Positions 1 through 7,672 of a DNA stretch of 64,000 bases are shown here, one piece after another. Made by a program: the position numbers and the translations under genes. Below the pieces are notes generated by a model, which did not search any database, had not been told where the DNA came from, and was given only the letters and a program-made list of their open reading frames with translations. Source of the DNA: an uncultured Eubacteriales bacterium (GTDB taxonomy: Bacteria > Bacillota > Clostridia > Oscillospirales > UBA644). The stretch lies in assembly GCA_934501435.1 (NCBI GenBank), contig CAKSTW010000002.1:253508-317507 (forward strand), in the 5' to 3' direction. Within the stretch, counting starts at the first letter, position 1; each line of letters begins with the position of its first letter.

Positions 1-114
1 ACCATCAATGTCGAACTCATTTGCCCGATCGCTATCGAGCAGGGACTTCGTTTTGCTATCCGTGAGGGTGGTAAGACCGTCGGTTCCGGCGTTGTTGCTT
101 CCATCGCTGAATAA
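1..114 (+). CDS. tuf: Elongation factor Tu, C-terminal end (partial)
   Basis: The frame open from base 1 encodes the last 37 residues of EF-Tu, the GTPase that carries aminoacyl-tRNA to the ribosome. The tail reads TINVELICPIAIEQGLRFAI, then REGGKTVGSGVVASIAE and TAA, which is the conserved end of domain III. The gene begins outside the window. A strong intrinsic terminator follows within 20 bases, so tuf is the last gene of its operon. The identification is secure despite the short length, because this C-terminus is nearly invariant in bacteria. Confidence 0.95.
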   Translation, partial: TINVELICPIAIEQGLRFAIREGGKTVGSGVVASIAE

Positions 115-130
115 TTTCAGACAAATCAAA

Positions 131-158
131 AGCGGAGAGTTTTCTCTCCGCTTTTTTT
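131..158 (+). terminator. Intrinsic terminator of tuf
   Basis: A 9-bp perfect stem (AGCGGAGAG / CTCTCCGCT) with a TTTT loop is followed by a run of T. It sits 16 bases after the tuf stop codon. Confidence 0.93.
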
Positions 159-671
159 GTTACCTAAAATCGCCGCTGACAGAAAAAAGTTTCGCCTTGT
201 GAGAATTTTGGGGAAAGATATGCGGATTGCGGAAATCAACACTTCTTCCTCCGTTCTCAGCCTCTCTCCGCTTTTTTGTTTTATAAAACTGCCGCCCCAT
301 GCTCTGCCTGAACCTTGCGGCGGCAATGTGCGTTTCCGACCTCTGCGCTGCAATTTTTTTCCGCCCGCCCGTCCCGTTCTTCGTTCCTCCGCCCCCCCCG
401 CTGCGGCAAAAACCGGAGCCGAACGTTCAGTGCGGTACCCGTATTCAGCCCCCTGTTTTCCCCGCGCGCTCCGGCAGACACAGAACCGGGATTTTCCGCC
501 CTGCCCGATGTCTCCTATCGACTCTGCCCACCTTGCCCCTCGCTATGTCTGCCCTCCGCGGGGGAAACGACGGAATTCGCCGTTTTTCGACTTGCTTTTT
601 TCTTAAGTCTGTGTTATTATAATGTATATAAAGAATTGCGCGGAGATTTTCCGCGGCACGGGAGAGGTAAA
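159..671. other. Long gene-free, C-rich interval
   Basis: No convincing gene was found in about 500 bases between the tuf terminator and mscL. The plus strand is rich in C and T, with runs of C, unlike the A/G-rich coding strands elsewhere. The open frames here lack ribosome-binding sites and recognisable protein motifs. A -10-like TATAAT at 618-623 probably serves mscL, but its -35 candidate (TTGCTT at 592-597) is spaced 20 bases away, which is poor. Confidence 0.5.
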
Positions 672-1109
672 ATGAAAAAGTTTTTTTCGGAATTCAAAAC
701 ATTCGCGCTCCGCGGCAATATGATAGACCTTGCCGTAGGCGTGATCATCGGCGGCGCATTTCAGGGAATAGTCAAAAGCCTTGTCGACGACGTCATCAAT
801 CCGCTTTTGGGGCTTCTTTTTCAGGCGGATCTTTCGAATTTGTCGGTTACGATAAACTCGGTCGAACTGAAATACGGTTCGTTCATAAGCGCGGTCATAA
901 ACTTCCTTATTATGGCGTTCGTTATTTTCAGCTTTATCAAGGCGCTTAATACCATCGCAGAGAAAACAAAAAAGAAAAAGGAAGAAGAGCCTCCTGCCCC
1001 GACGACGAAAAAGTGTCCCTTCTGCATGAGCGAAATCTCAATAGAGGCGACCAGATGTCCGCACTGCACTTCGGTTCTCCCCGAAGAAAAAGCCGAAGAC
1101 GCGGAATAG
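672..1109 (+). CDS. mscL: Large-conductance mechanosensitive channel with C-terminal zinc ribbon
   Basis: This 145-residue protein is an MscL channel, which opens under membrane tension to release solutes on osmotic downshock. The N-terminus (residues 1-30) carries the amphipathic helix and the conserved start of TM1 (LRGNMIDLAVGVIIGGAF); TM2 lies at about residues 72-92. After a Lys/Glu/Pro-rich linker the protein ends in a small ribbon with Cys115, Cys118, Cys129 and Cys132 (CPFC and CPHC), likely zinc-binding. This tail is absent from the E. coli protein. The start at 672 is supported by an upstream GGGAGAGG. The frame stays open further upstream, but that part has no MscL similarity. A terminator follows. 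Confidence 0.95.
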   Translation: MKKFFSEFKTFALRGNMIDLAVGVIIGGAFQGIVKSLVDDVINPLLGLLFQADLSNLSVTINSVELKYGSFISAVINFLIMAFVIFSFIKALNTIAEKTKKKKEEEPPAPTTKKCPFCMSEISIEATRCPHCTSVLPEEKAEDAE

Positions 1110-1131
1110 TTTTCGGACAGTTTCAAAAAAT

Positions 1132-1166
1132 AAAGGCTGTAAAATAAAAATTTTTACAGCCTTTTT
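1132..1166 (+). terminator. Intrinsic terminator after mscL
   Basis: The stem AGGCTGTAAAA / TTTTACAGCCT, with a short A/T loop, is followed by TTTTT just after the mscL stop codon. Confidence 0.85.
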
Positions 1167-1224
1167 GTCACCTTTGCCGTTTTTACCGCATCTTATTTAC
1201 AGAACATATTAAGGGGGCGGCGGT

Positions 1225-2613
1225 ATGGTTTTCAGCAGTACGGAATTTTTGTTTTGGTTTTTACCGTGTTTTCTCGTCGCCTATTTTTTAGTCCCGAACC
1301 GTCTGAAAAACGGCTGTATGCTTCTGTTCAGCCTGTTTTTCTATATCTGCGGCGTTATCGGAAACCCTGTTTATATCCCGCTTTTGCCGATTTTTATTCT
1401 TATCAACTACGGCGCGGCGCGGCTTATCGAAAAGGGCGGAAAGCATAAAAAACTCCGGCTCGTACTTACGCTTATAATAAATTTCGGAAACCTCGCCGTC
1501 TTCAAATACGTGGATTTTATAACCGAAAATTTAAACGCGGCGTTTTCTCTTTCTCTTCCCGTTCTCGACCTTGTTCTTCCCGTCGGCATAAGTTTTTACA
1601 CTTTTCAGAATTCGGCGTATATCGTCGACGTGTATAAGGGAAAAATTCCCGCCGAAAAGAATATAGTAAATTTCGCCGCGCATACCCTGATGTTTTCGCA
1701 TCTCGTCTCCGGACCCATCGTCCGTTATCCCGATATTCAGCCGGAACTCCGCACGAAAAAGAAGATCTCATGGGAGACCTTTTACGGCGGGATCACAACA
1801 TTTATTACGGGGCTTGCGTACAAGGTAATAATCGCGAACCGTCTCGGCGGACTGTGGACGGCGGTCGGAAAGATAGGCTATGAGTCGGTCTCGACTCCGA
1901 TGATGTGGCTCGGAATTATCGCATATTCCCTGCAGCTTTATTTCGATTTCTGCGGATATTCCCTGATGGCTGTCGGCCTCGGAAAAATGACGGGATATAC
2001 CCTGCCCGAAAATTTCAACCTGCCGTATATTTCAAAATCCATGACCGAATTCTGGCGGCGCTGGCATATAACGCTCGGCGCGTGGTTCAGGGACTACGTC
2101 TATATCCCGCTCGGCGGAAACCGCTGCGGAAAGGCAAGGACGTATTTCAATCTACTGGTCGTCTGGCTCTTTACGGCGCTCTGGCACGGCGCAAACTGGA
2201 ACTTCGTTCTGTGGGGGCTGCTGCTGTTTGTCTGCATCTCGATCGAAAAGGCGGGACTGTATAAAGTTCTCGACCGTTCGAAAATCGCCGGTCATATTTA
2301 TATGGCGATCTTAATTCCCGTCCAGTGGCTTATTTTTGCCGTTCCCGACCTCGAAAAACTCGGCACGGCGTTCGGGCGGCTCGTCGGTATCGGCGGAGTT
2401 AACGTCTATGCCGGAGATTTTGCAAAATATCTGTCGCAATACGGCGTTTACGTTTTTGCGGGTCTTCTTTTCGCGACCGGTCTCCCCGCGTTTTTCTATA
2501 AAAAGATAAAGACGCGGATCTTTGAATATCTCCTGCTCGCCGTCACTTTTGCATATTCCGTTTACTGCATATTCAAGGGAATGAACGACCCGTTCATGTA
2601 TTTTAATTTCTGA
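1225..2613 (+). CDS. MBOAT-family membrane O-acyltransferase (AlgI/DltB-like)
   Basis: This 462-residue polytopic membrane protein belongs to the MBOAT family, which passes acetyl groups across the membrane for O-acetylation of envelope glycans. The diagnostic block FWRRWHITLGAWFRDYVYIP lies at about 276-295 (His281), and the second conserved histidine is His321 in ALWHGANWNFVLWG. The gene has a GGGGGCGG ribosome-binding site. It is followed after 10 bases by an SGNH-type extracytoplasmic protein, the partner seen in AlgI/AlgX- and PatA/PatB-like systems, and then by an ECF sigma and RsiV-like anti-sigma pair. The acceptor is unknown; peptidoglycan or another wall polymer is the inference from that neighbourhood. 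Confidence 0.9.
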   Translation: MVFSSTEFLFWFLPCFLVAYFLVPNRLKNGCMLLFSLFFYICGVIGNPVYIPLLPIFILINYGAARLIEKGGKHKKLRLVLTLIINFGNLAVFKYVDFITENLNAAFSLSLPVLDLVLPVGISFYTFQNSAYIVDVYKGKIPAEKNIVNFAAHTLMFSHLVSGPIVRYPDIQPELRTKKKISWETFYGGITTFITGLAYKVIIANRLGGLWTAVGKIGYESVSTPMMWLGIIAYSLQLYFDFCGYSLMAVGLGKMTGYTLPENFNLPYISKSMTEFWRRWHITLGAWFRDYVYIPLGGNRCGKARTYFNLLVVWLFTALWHGANWNFVLWGLLLFVCISIEKAGLYKVLDRSKIAGHIYMAILIPVQWLIFAVPDLEKLGTAFGRLVGIGGVNVYAGDFAKYLSQYGVYVFAGLLFATGLPAFFYKKIKTRIFEYLLLAVTFAYSVYCIFKGMNDPFMYFNF

Positions 2614-2623
2614 AGGTGTAAAA

Positions 2624-3520
2624 ATGAAAAAAAAGATAATATGTCTTGCCGCCGCCTGCGCGGTGTTTGCGGTCTTTGTCGTCGCCGGACTTTGGCTCTA
2701 CGGATTTATCACTGTCGATAACGGCAAGATCGAAATAATCACGAACGGGGCAAATTCAATAAAAACAGTCGGCGTTGCCGGACTGAAAAACGAAGAAAAA
2801 GAGCCTGAAAAACCCGATATTACTGATAAGAACGGGACGGACGACCCGTCAAAAAACACGGAAACTCCGTCAAAAGATAACGAAAAACCCGTGAAACCCG
2901 AAAAACCCGCGCCCGACGTCAGCACGGCGGAGGGATTTGTTTCGGCTCCCGACGGCTATTTCGACGACGCGCTGATAATCGGCGACAGCCGCGCCGAGGA
3001 TCTCAAGTATTACGGCAAGATAGACGGCGCCGACTTTTTCACCGTCGTCGGTCTGAGTATTTACAACGTCTGGAAAAAAACGGCGACGGTCGGCGGCGTC
3101 GAAACGAACATAACAGATCTCCTGTCAAGCAAAAAATACGGGAAAATATACATTATAACAGGGGTAAACGAATGCGGATACAACATAAAGCAGACCGTGA
3201 AAAAATACGGTGCATTTATTGATAAAGTTAAAGAAATGCAGCCGAACGCGATAATTTACGCAAACGCGAATATCCATATTACAAAAAAAGAGTCGGACAA
3301 GAATATTTACGACTGCAACAACGGAAGCCTGAACGCCTTAAATGAGGGAATAAAGGGGCTTGCCGACAACAAAACCGTTTACTATCTTGACGTAAATCCG
3401 ATATTCGACGATGAAAACGGAAATCTGCGCGCCGATTATACGGGAGACGGAACTCATCTTTACGCAAAATATACGATCAAATGGGCGGACTGGCTGAAAA
3501 GTAACGTTATCGTAAAATAG
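2624..3520 (+). CDS. Membrane-anchored SGNH/GDSL-fold O-acetyltransferase or esterase
   Basis: The protein has 298 residues. An N-terminal membrane anchor (about 4-29) is followed by a low-complexity Lys/Pro/Asp/Glu linker (about 55-100) and an extracellular SGNH-like domain. Block I is IIGDSRAED with candidate nucleophile Ser122, block III is TGVNECG near 179-185, and block V is GDGTHL near the C-terminus, giving a plausible Asp/His pair. It lies 10 bases after the MBOAT gene, so it probably takes the acetyl group exported by that protein and places it on a cell-wall polymer. It could instead be a deacetylase; sequence alone does not decide. Confidence 0.82.
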   Translation: MKKKIICLAAACAVFAVFVVAGLWLYGFITVDNGKIEIITNGANSIKTVGVAGLKNEEKEPEKPDITDKNGTDDPSKNTETPSKDNEKPVKPEKPAPDVSTAEGFVSAPDGYFDDALIIGDSRAEDLKYYGKIDGADFFTVVGLSIYNVWKKTATVGGVETNITDLLSSKKYGKIYIITGVNECGYNIKQTVKKYGAFIDKVKEMQPNAIIYANANIHITKKESDKNIYDCNNGSLNALNEGIKGLADNKTVYYLDVNPIFDDENGNLRADYTGDGTHLYAKYTIKWADWLKSNVIVK

Positions 3521-3538
3521 CAGTCTGCGGGGGACGAA

Positions 3539-4021
3539 ATGACGGAAAAAATCAGAACGGAACGGTTCTGTTCCGCGGTTTTTGAGATGAAGGGCGATAT
3601 GTACGCCGTCGCGGTGAGCCTTCTGAAGAATAAAGAAGACGCCGAAGACGTCGTTCAGCAGACGCTCTATAAGGCTTATGAGCGGCTTGACACCCTTCGG
3701 TTCTCCGAAAAATTCAGACCGTGGATAATGAAGATACTTACGAACGAATGCTACGCCGTCATCCGGGGCAGAAAGCAGACGTTGCCTTCGGAGAATATAG
3801 AAGAACTCCCCGACAGAGACTCGGGGACCGAAGAAAAGATAACTCTCTGGGAAACGGTTTCCCGTCTTAAAATAGAACAAAGAACGGTCGTTTTGCTGTT
3901 TTACTATCAGGATCTGCCGATAAAAGAGATATCAAAAGTGCTCGGAATTTCCGAAGATACCGTAAAAAAGAGACTTTCAAGAGCGCGCGAAACTCTGAGA
4001 CAAAGCCTTGAGGAGGTGTAA
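3539..4021 (+). CDS. ECF-type RNA polymerase sigma factor (SigV-like)
   Basis: This 160-residue sigma-70 family protein has only region 2 (about 20-75, with NKEDAEDVVQQTLYKAYERL) and region 4 (about 105-155, with the helix-turn-helix LPIKEISKVLGISEDTVKKR). That two-domain form is typical of extracytoplasmic-function sigma factors. The start at 3539 follows a GGGGGA motif. The next gene begins 2 bases downstream and encodes an RsiV/DUF3298-type anti-sigma factor, which makes a SigV-like role in sensing wall damage the best guess. No ECF-type promoter was recognised upstream of this gene or of the O-acetylation pair, so autoregulation is not shown. Confidence 0.88.
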   Translation: MTEKIRTERFCSAVFEMKGDMYAVAVSLLKNKEDAEDVVQQTLYKAYERLDTLRFSEKFRPWIMKILTNECYAVIRGRKQTLPSENIEELPDRDSGTEEKITLWETVSRLKIEQRTVVLLFYYQDLPIKEISKVLGISEDTVKKRLSRARETLRQSLEEV

Positions 4022-4023
4022 CC

Positions 4024-4920
4024 GTGAACAAATTTGACCGAAAACTGAAAAATATTATCAAAAAGGAAGCGCCCGAACTTCCCGAAGACGTTTCCGAAAG
4101 AATAGACCGCACGGTCGAAAATCTCTGCGCACCGAAAAAGAAAAAAAATAAAGTATGGCCCGTTCTCGGCAGGATAGCCGTCATTGCCGTTCTTGTCATG
4201 ATAATTCTGCCGAATGTCAGCCGCGACGTCGCTTACGCGATGCTCGACGTTCCCGTTCTTGGGGACATCGTGAAAGTCGTCACCGTCTGGGAACTTCACG
4301 AGAACAGCGACCGCGTCCATGAAAACGTAAGACTTCCCGAAATTTCGGGGACTGTCGGAATAAAGGAACTTATAAGCGGGATAAATAAGGATATACAGAA
4401 CAAGGCGTCGGAAAAGATGCAGATATTCGAAAAGGACAGTTCCGAACTTACCGAAGCGCATTTTTCGCTTTTCGTAGACTATGACGTTGTGACCGATACC
4501 GACGAATGGTTCACGCTCAAATTTATGATAAGCGAGGCTTCCGGCAGCAGTAATCTCGAACAGACTTTTTATCATATTGATAAAAAACACTGCCGCATGG
4601 TAACGCTGTCAAATCTTTTCAGAAAAGATTTCGATTACGTTACGGTATTTTCCGATTATATATACGGGCGGATAAAGGAAGAAATGGCGGAAAGTTCCGA
4701 GGTCATGTACTGGACGAAGGAAGATTCCTCCTATTTCAAATACGAAGGCATAAACGCCGATCAGAATTTTTACTTCAACGCGGACGGGGATCTTGTTATC
4801 GTTTTCGACAAATACCAAATAGCGCCGGGGTCAATGGGCTGTCCGGAATTTGTCATTCCGAAGTCTCTTTACGGAGGAAAACTTCTTTACGATCAGACAG
4901 AGGGAGCTACCGACTCCTAA
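4024..4920 (+). CDS. RsiV-like transmembrane anti-sigma factor (DUF3298)
   Basis: This is a 298-residue membrane protein with a charged cytoplasmic N-terminus (1-43) that would bind the sigma factor, one TM segment (about 46-65) and an extracellular C-terminal domain. That domain shows DUF3298/RsiV hallmarks: YHIDKKHCRMVTLSNLF, the later NFYFNADGDLVIVFDKYQIA, and PGSMGCPEFVIP. In B. subtilis RsiV this domain binds lysozyme and triggers proteolysis that frees SigV, which induces peptidoglycan O-acetylation. The preceding sigma gene and the upstream MBOAT/SGNH pair fit that pattern. Ligand identity is inference only. Confidence 0.86.
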   Translation: MNKFDRKLKNIIKKEAPELPEDVSERIDRTVENLCAPKKKKNKVWPVLGRIAVIAVLVMIILPNVSRDVAYAMLDVPVLGDIVKVVTVWELHENSDRVHENVRLPEISGTVGIKELISGINKDIQNKASEKMQIFEKDSSELTEAHFSLFVDYDVVTDTDEWFTLKFMISEASGSSNLEQTFYHIDKKHCRMVTLSNLFRKDFDYVTVFSDYIYGRIKEEMAESSEVMYWTKEDSSYFKYEGINADQNFYFNADGDLVIVFDKYQIAPGSMGCPEFVIPKSLYGGKLLYDQTEGATDS

Positions 4921-5066
4921 AAAACGACGGCAAAAGTTTTGTATTCCGCATAATCTTTTGCTTCTGTGACAATCTTTAGGTTTTATGACAAAAAGGTGAC
5001 GGCGAAGTGCGAAATATGAGGTTTTTATTTCTTAAAAACTATAATTTTTATATTTCCCGCACGATT

Positions 5067-5096
5067 TTAACATCGTTTTTTTGTTGATATTATAAT
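5067..5096 (+). promoter_or_regulatory. SigA-type promoter candidate for spo0A
   Basis: TTAACA (5067-5072), an 18-base spacer and TATAAT (5091-5096). It would give a leader of about 170 bases. Confidence 0.5.
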
Positions 5097-5158
5097 ATAT
5101 TTCTGACTTTTAGCGAACTTTGTAAAAGTTTCACCTAATTTTCTCAAAATGACACACT

Positions 5159-5165
5159 TTCGACA
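5159..5165 (-). promoter_or_regulatory. Candidate 0A box (Spo0A-binding heptamer)
   Basis: TTCGACA on the plus strand is an exact match, on the minus strand, to the Spo0A consensus TGTCGAA. It lies 109 bases before the spo0A start, as expected for autoregulation. A heptamer can occur by chance. Confidence 0.4.
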
Positions 5166-5273
5166 CCGTAGTCCTTATATTTACAATCGGAATCTGTTAT
5201 TATAGAAGAGAAGAATGTGGACTTTCTCGGCCGGAAAGACAATCTTAAACTACACTAAAAGGAAGAAAATCCA

Positions 5274-6104
5274 ATGACAGAAAAACACAATCTTAAAATT
5301 TTAATTCTTGACGAACAGGACGGGTTCAAAGCGTCCTGTAAAGAAAAATTTTTGGAGTTTGGGTACAGAAATATCGAAACTACCTGCGATGTGTCTCTTG
5401 CTCTTGACCAGATCAAAAGAGAAATGGTAAATATCGTCATTTTTGATGTCATTCTTTCAAAGACGGACGGCCTTGAGTTTATGCGTCGCGTTTCGCAGAT
5501 GTCTCTTCACAGGAAGCCGATTTTCATTGTATGTTCCTCTATTGCGGTCGATTCGGTCGTTTCCGAAATGATGTCGCTCGGAGTCGATTACTATATGATG
5601 AAGCCCGTATCTTTCGACGTACTTAACGAAAGGCTCGATATGCTTTTCCCGGAAGATACCGAAGAAAAGAAAGGCAGGATATTCTCGAAAAAACCGCCGA
5701 GGAGCCGCGAAGATCTCGAATTCGAGCTTGAACGCCGAGTGACTTCGGTCATTTCCGAAATAGGGATCCCGGCGCATATCAAGGGATACCAGTATCTCCG
5801 CAACGCGATAATGATGTCGATAAAAACGCCCGACGCGATAAACGCCGTCACGAAAATAATCTATCCGACCATAGCGAAAATGTACGAAACATCTCCTTCC
5901 CGCGTCGAACGGGCGATAAGACATGCAATAGAAGTGGCATGGTCGAGAGGAAATATCGACACTCTCGACAGTCTTTTCGGTTATTCGGTCGACGATAACC
6001 GCGGCAAACCGACGAATTCGGAATTTATCGCGATAGTCGCCGACTTCATACGCCTTGAAAGCATGGAATTCAAAAGCCTTGCAACAGCGCAGATGGCGTC
6101 ATAG
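5274..6104 (+). CDS. spo0A: Sporulation master response regulator Spo0A
   Basis: The protein has 276 residues. An N-terminal receiver (about 7-122) keeps the acidic pair Asp13/Glu14, phosphoacceptor Asp58, Ser88/Ser89 at the switch position and Lys110. The C-terminal Spo0A effector domain (about 150-276) carries the family signature: HIKGYQYLRNAIMM, TKIIYPTIAKMYETSPSRVE, RAIRHAIEVAWSRG and NRGKPTNSEFIA. It is a phosphorelay-controlled DNA-binding regulator that commits cells to sporulation or related stationary-phase programmes. The ribosome-binding site is AAGGAAG. Its usual upstream neighbour spoIVB is absent, and a terminator makes it monocistronic. Identification is strong; actual sporulation cannot be inferred from this gene alone. 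Confidence 0.95.
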   Translation: MTEKHNLKILILDEQDGFKASCKEKFLEFGYRNIETTCDVSLALDQIKREMVNIVIFDVILSKTDGLEFMRRVSQMSLHRKPIFIVCSSIAVDSVVSEMMSLGVDYYMMKPVSFDVLNERLDMLFPEDTEEKKGRIFSKKPPRSREDLEFELERRVTSVISEIGIPAHIKGYQYLRNAIMMSIKTPDAINAVTKIIYPTIAKMYETSPSRVERAIRHAIEVAWSRGNIDTLDSLFGYSVDDNRGKPTNSEFIAIVADFIRLESMEFKSLATAQMAS

Positions 6105-6122
6105 AAAAGTTCTCCGAAACCG

Positions 6123-6167
6123 GGAAAGAGCCGTAAAAACGTTTGTTTTTGCGGCTCTTTCCTTTTT
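6123..6167 (+). terminator. Intrinsic terminator of spo0A
   Basis: The stem GGAAAGAGCCG / CGGCTCTTTCC is followed by TTTTT, 18 bases after the stop codon. Confidence 0.92.
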
Positions 6168-6258
6168 GCGGCGGCGAATATTCAAACTTTCTATACAGGT
6201 TCTTTACTTTTTTTCTTTGTTATGTTATACTTAAAAACAGAAAAAGTGAGGTAAATTT

Positions 6259-7326
6259 ATGATAGAGAAATTAAAACAGCTTGCCGAAAAATATGACGGA
6301 ATAAAAGAAAATCTTTCCGACCCAGCGGTCGTTTCCGATATGGAAAAATATACTTCTTTGATGAAAGAATATAAAAATCTTACGCCGATAGTCGAAAAGT
6401 TCAGGGAATACGAAGACGTTTCCCTTGCCGTGACCGAAGCGGAGGAACTTCTGGAAACGCCTCTCGACAAGGATTTCAAGGAGATGGTCGAGGAGGAGTA
6501 TTTTTCCGGAAAAGAAAAACTCGTAAAACTTGAAGAAGAACTTAAAATTTTGCTTTTGCCGAAAGACCCGAACGACGAAAAGAACGTTATTATGGAAATA
6601 AGAAGCGGCGCGGGCGGGGAGGAAGCGGCGCTTTTCGCGGCATCTCTTTACAGAATGTATTCGATGTACGCCGAAAAGAAAGGCTATAAGACCGAAGTCC
6701 TTTCCATCAACGAAACGGAACTCGGCGGCATTAAGGAAATAAGTTTCTCGGTCATGGGCGAAGGGGCTTACAGCCGCCTCAAATTCGAAAGCGGCGTCCA
6801 CCGCGTTCAGCGCGTGCCGGAAACCGAATCCCAGGGCAGGATACACACCTCGACCGTCACCGTCGCGGTTCTTCCCGAAGTCGACGAGGTCGAATTCGAA
6901 ATAAATCCCGCCGACCTTCAGATAGAGACTCACCGTTCCGGCGGCGCGGGCGGACAGCACGTCAACAAGACCGAATCGGCGATAAGGATAATCCATATCC
7001 CGACGGGCACGGTAGTTGACTGTCAGGACGAACGCAGCCAGTATAAAAACAAGGAAAAAGCGATGAAAATTCTCCGTTCGAGAATTTATGAGAATATGTG
7101 CAGGGAACAGAACGAGAAAATTGCGGGCGAGAGGCGAAGTCAGGTCGGAACGGGCGACAGGAGCGAGAGGATCCGCACCTACAACTTTCCGCAGGGAAGA
7201 GTTACCGACCACCGCATAGGGCTTACGCTTTACAAACTCCTGCAGTTTATGGACGGAGACCTCGACGAAGTCATAGACGCTCTGATAACGACGGCGCAGG
7301 CGGAAAAACTGCGTGCCGGAGAATGA
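6259..7326 (+). CDS. prfA: Peptide chain release factor 1
   Basis: This 355-residue class I release factor reads UAA and UAG at the ribosomal A site and triggers hydrolysis of peptidyl-tRNA. The catalytic GGQ is at 231-233. The codon-recognition PxT motif appears as PET at 187-189 in the RF1-type context VQRVPETESQGRIHTSTVT, which distinguishes it from RF2. Length and the start near an AGTGAGG motif fit the family. A small membrane protein and a metal-binding lipoprotein follow closely, so all three may be cotranscribed. prmC, the usual methyltransferase partner, is not in the neighbourhood. Confidence 0.96.
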   Translation: MIEKLKQLAEKYDGIKENLSDPAVVSDMEKYTSLMKEYKNLTPIVEKFREYEDVSLAVTEAEELLETPLDKDFKEMVEEEYFSGKEKLVKLEEELKILLLPKDPNDEKNVIMEIRSGAGGEEAALFAASLYRMYSMYAEKKGYKTEVLSINETELGGIKEISFSVMGEGAYSRLKFESGVHRVQRVPETESQGRIHTSTVTVAVLPEVDEVEFEINPADLQIETHRSGGAGGQHVNKTESAIRIIHIPTGTVVDCQDERSQYKNKEKAMKILRSRIYENMCREQNEKIAGERRSQVGTGDRSERIRTYNFPQGRVTDHRIGLTLYKLLQFMDGDLDEVIDALITTAQAEKLRAGE

Positions 7327-7327
7327 T

Positions 7328-7672
7328 ATGAAAAAAGAAAAACACACACTTTTCGGGATAATCGTAAGGCTTCTGATAAGCCTTGTTTCGGCGTGCGCCG
7401 CAGCGGGCGCGTGCCTGTGTATTCCCTTTAACGCGGCAAACCCGGCGTCTCTCGAAAGTATGACTTTCGGGTGGCCTTTCAAATCTCTTTTTATGACTTC
7501 TAACGCGGTCGTCAGCGAATATTTCTTTCCGCTGAAAATTTTTCCGTGGGCGAAAGGCGCGGCGCTTGTCAGTTTCAACGTCGTCGAATTTCTTCTTTCC
7601 GCAGCGTTTTTCTTCGTTATTTTCGCGGCGGTCCTTATTGCGGTATTTTTGATAAAGGGGCGTAAGAAATGA
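7328..7672 (+). CDS. Small two-helix membrane protein of unknown function
   Basis: I do not recognise this 114-residue protein. It has a hydrophobic helix near the N-terminus (about 8-30, FGIIVRLLISLVSACAAAGA), a central segment rich in aromatic residues, and a second helix near the C-terminus (about 82-108) ending in KGRKK, so the C-terminus is probably cytoplasmic. It begins one base after the prfA stop codon and overlaps the next gene by 4 bases (ATGA), so it is translationally coupled to the metal-binding lipoprotein. A start five codons upstream, inside prfA, is possible but has no ribosome-binding site. Confidence 0.7.
   Translation: MKKEKHTLFGIIVRLLISLVSACAAAGACLCIPFNAANPASLESMTFGWPFKSLFMTSNAVVSEYFFPLKIFPWAKGAALVSFNVVEFLLSAAFFFVIFAAVLIAVFLIKGRKK

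Larger units (their letters stand above)
4921..5273. other. A/T-rich regulatory interval upstream of spo0A
   Basis: The 350 bases hold no gene. ACGAT...ATCGT at about 5061-5077 followed by T7 is a weak terminator candidate for the sigma/anti-sigma operon. A promoter candidate (5067-5096) overlaps it, a 0A-box-like heptamer lies at 5159-5165, and a further TATTAT occurs at 5198-5203. The long A/T-rich leader suggests more than one start site. Confidence 0.5.

Noticed and set aside
315..671. N-terminal extension of MscL
   Set aside because: Similarity to MscL starts at the ATG at 672, which has a ribosome-binding site; the extension runs through the C-rich interval and the promoter region.
6271..7578. 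A 435-codon open frame antisense to prfA
   Set aside because: It runs opposite a highly conserved gene, has no ribosome-binding site and its sequence is rich in Phe, Arg and Val, as expected for the reverse complement of an A/G-rich coding strand.
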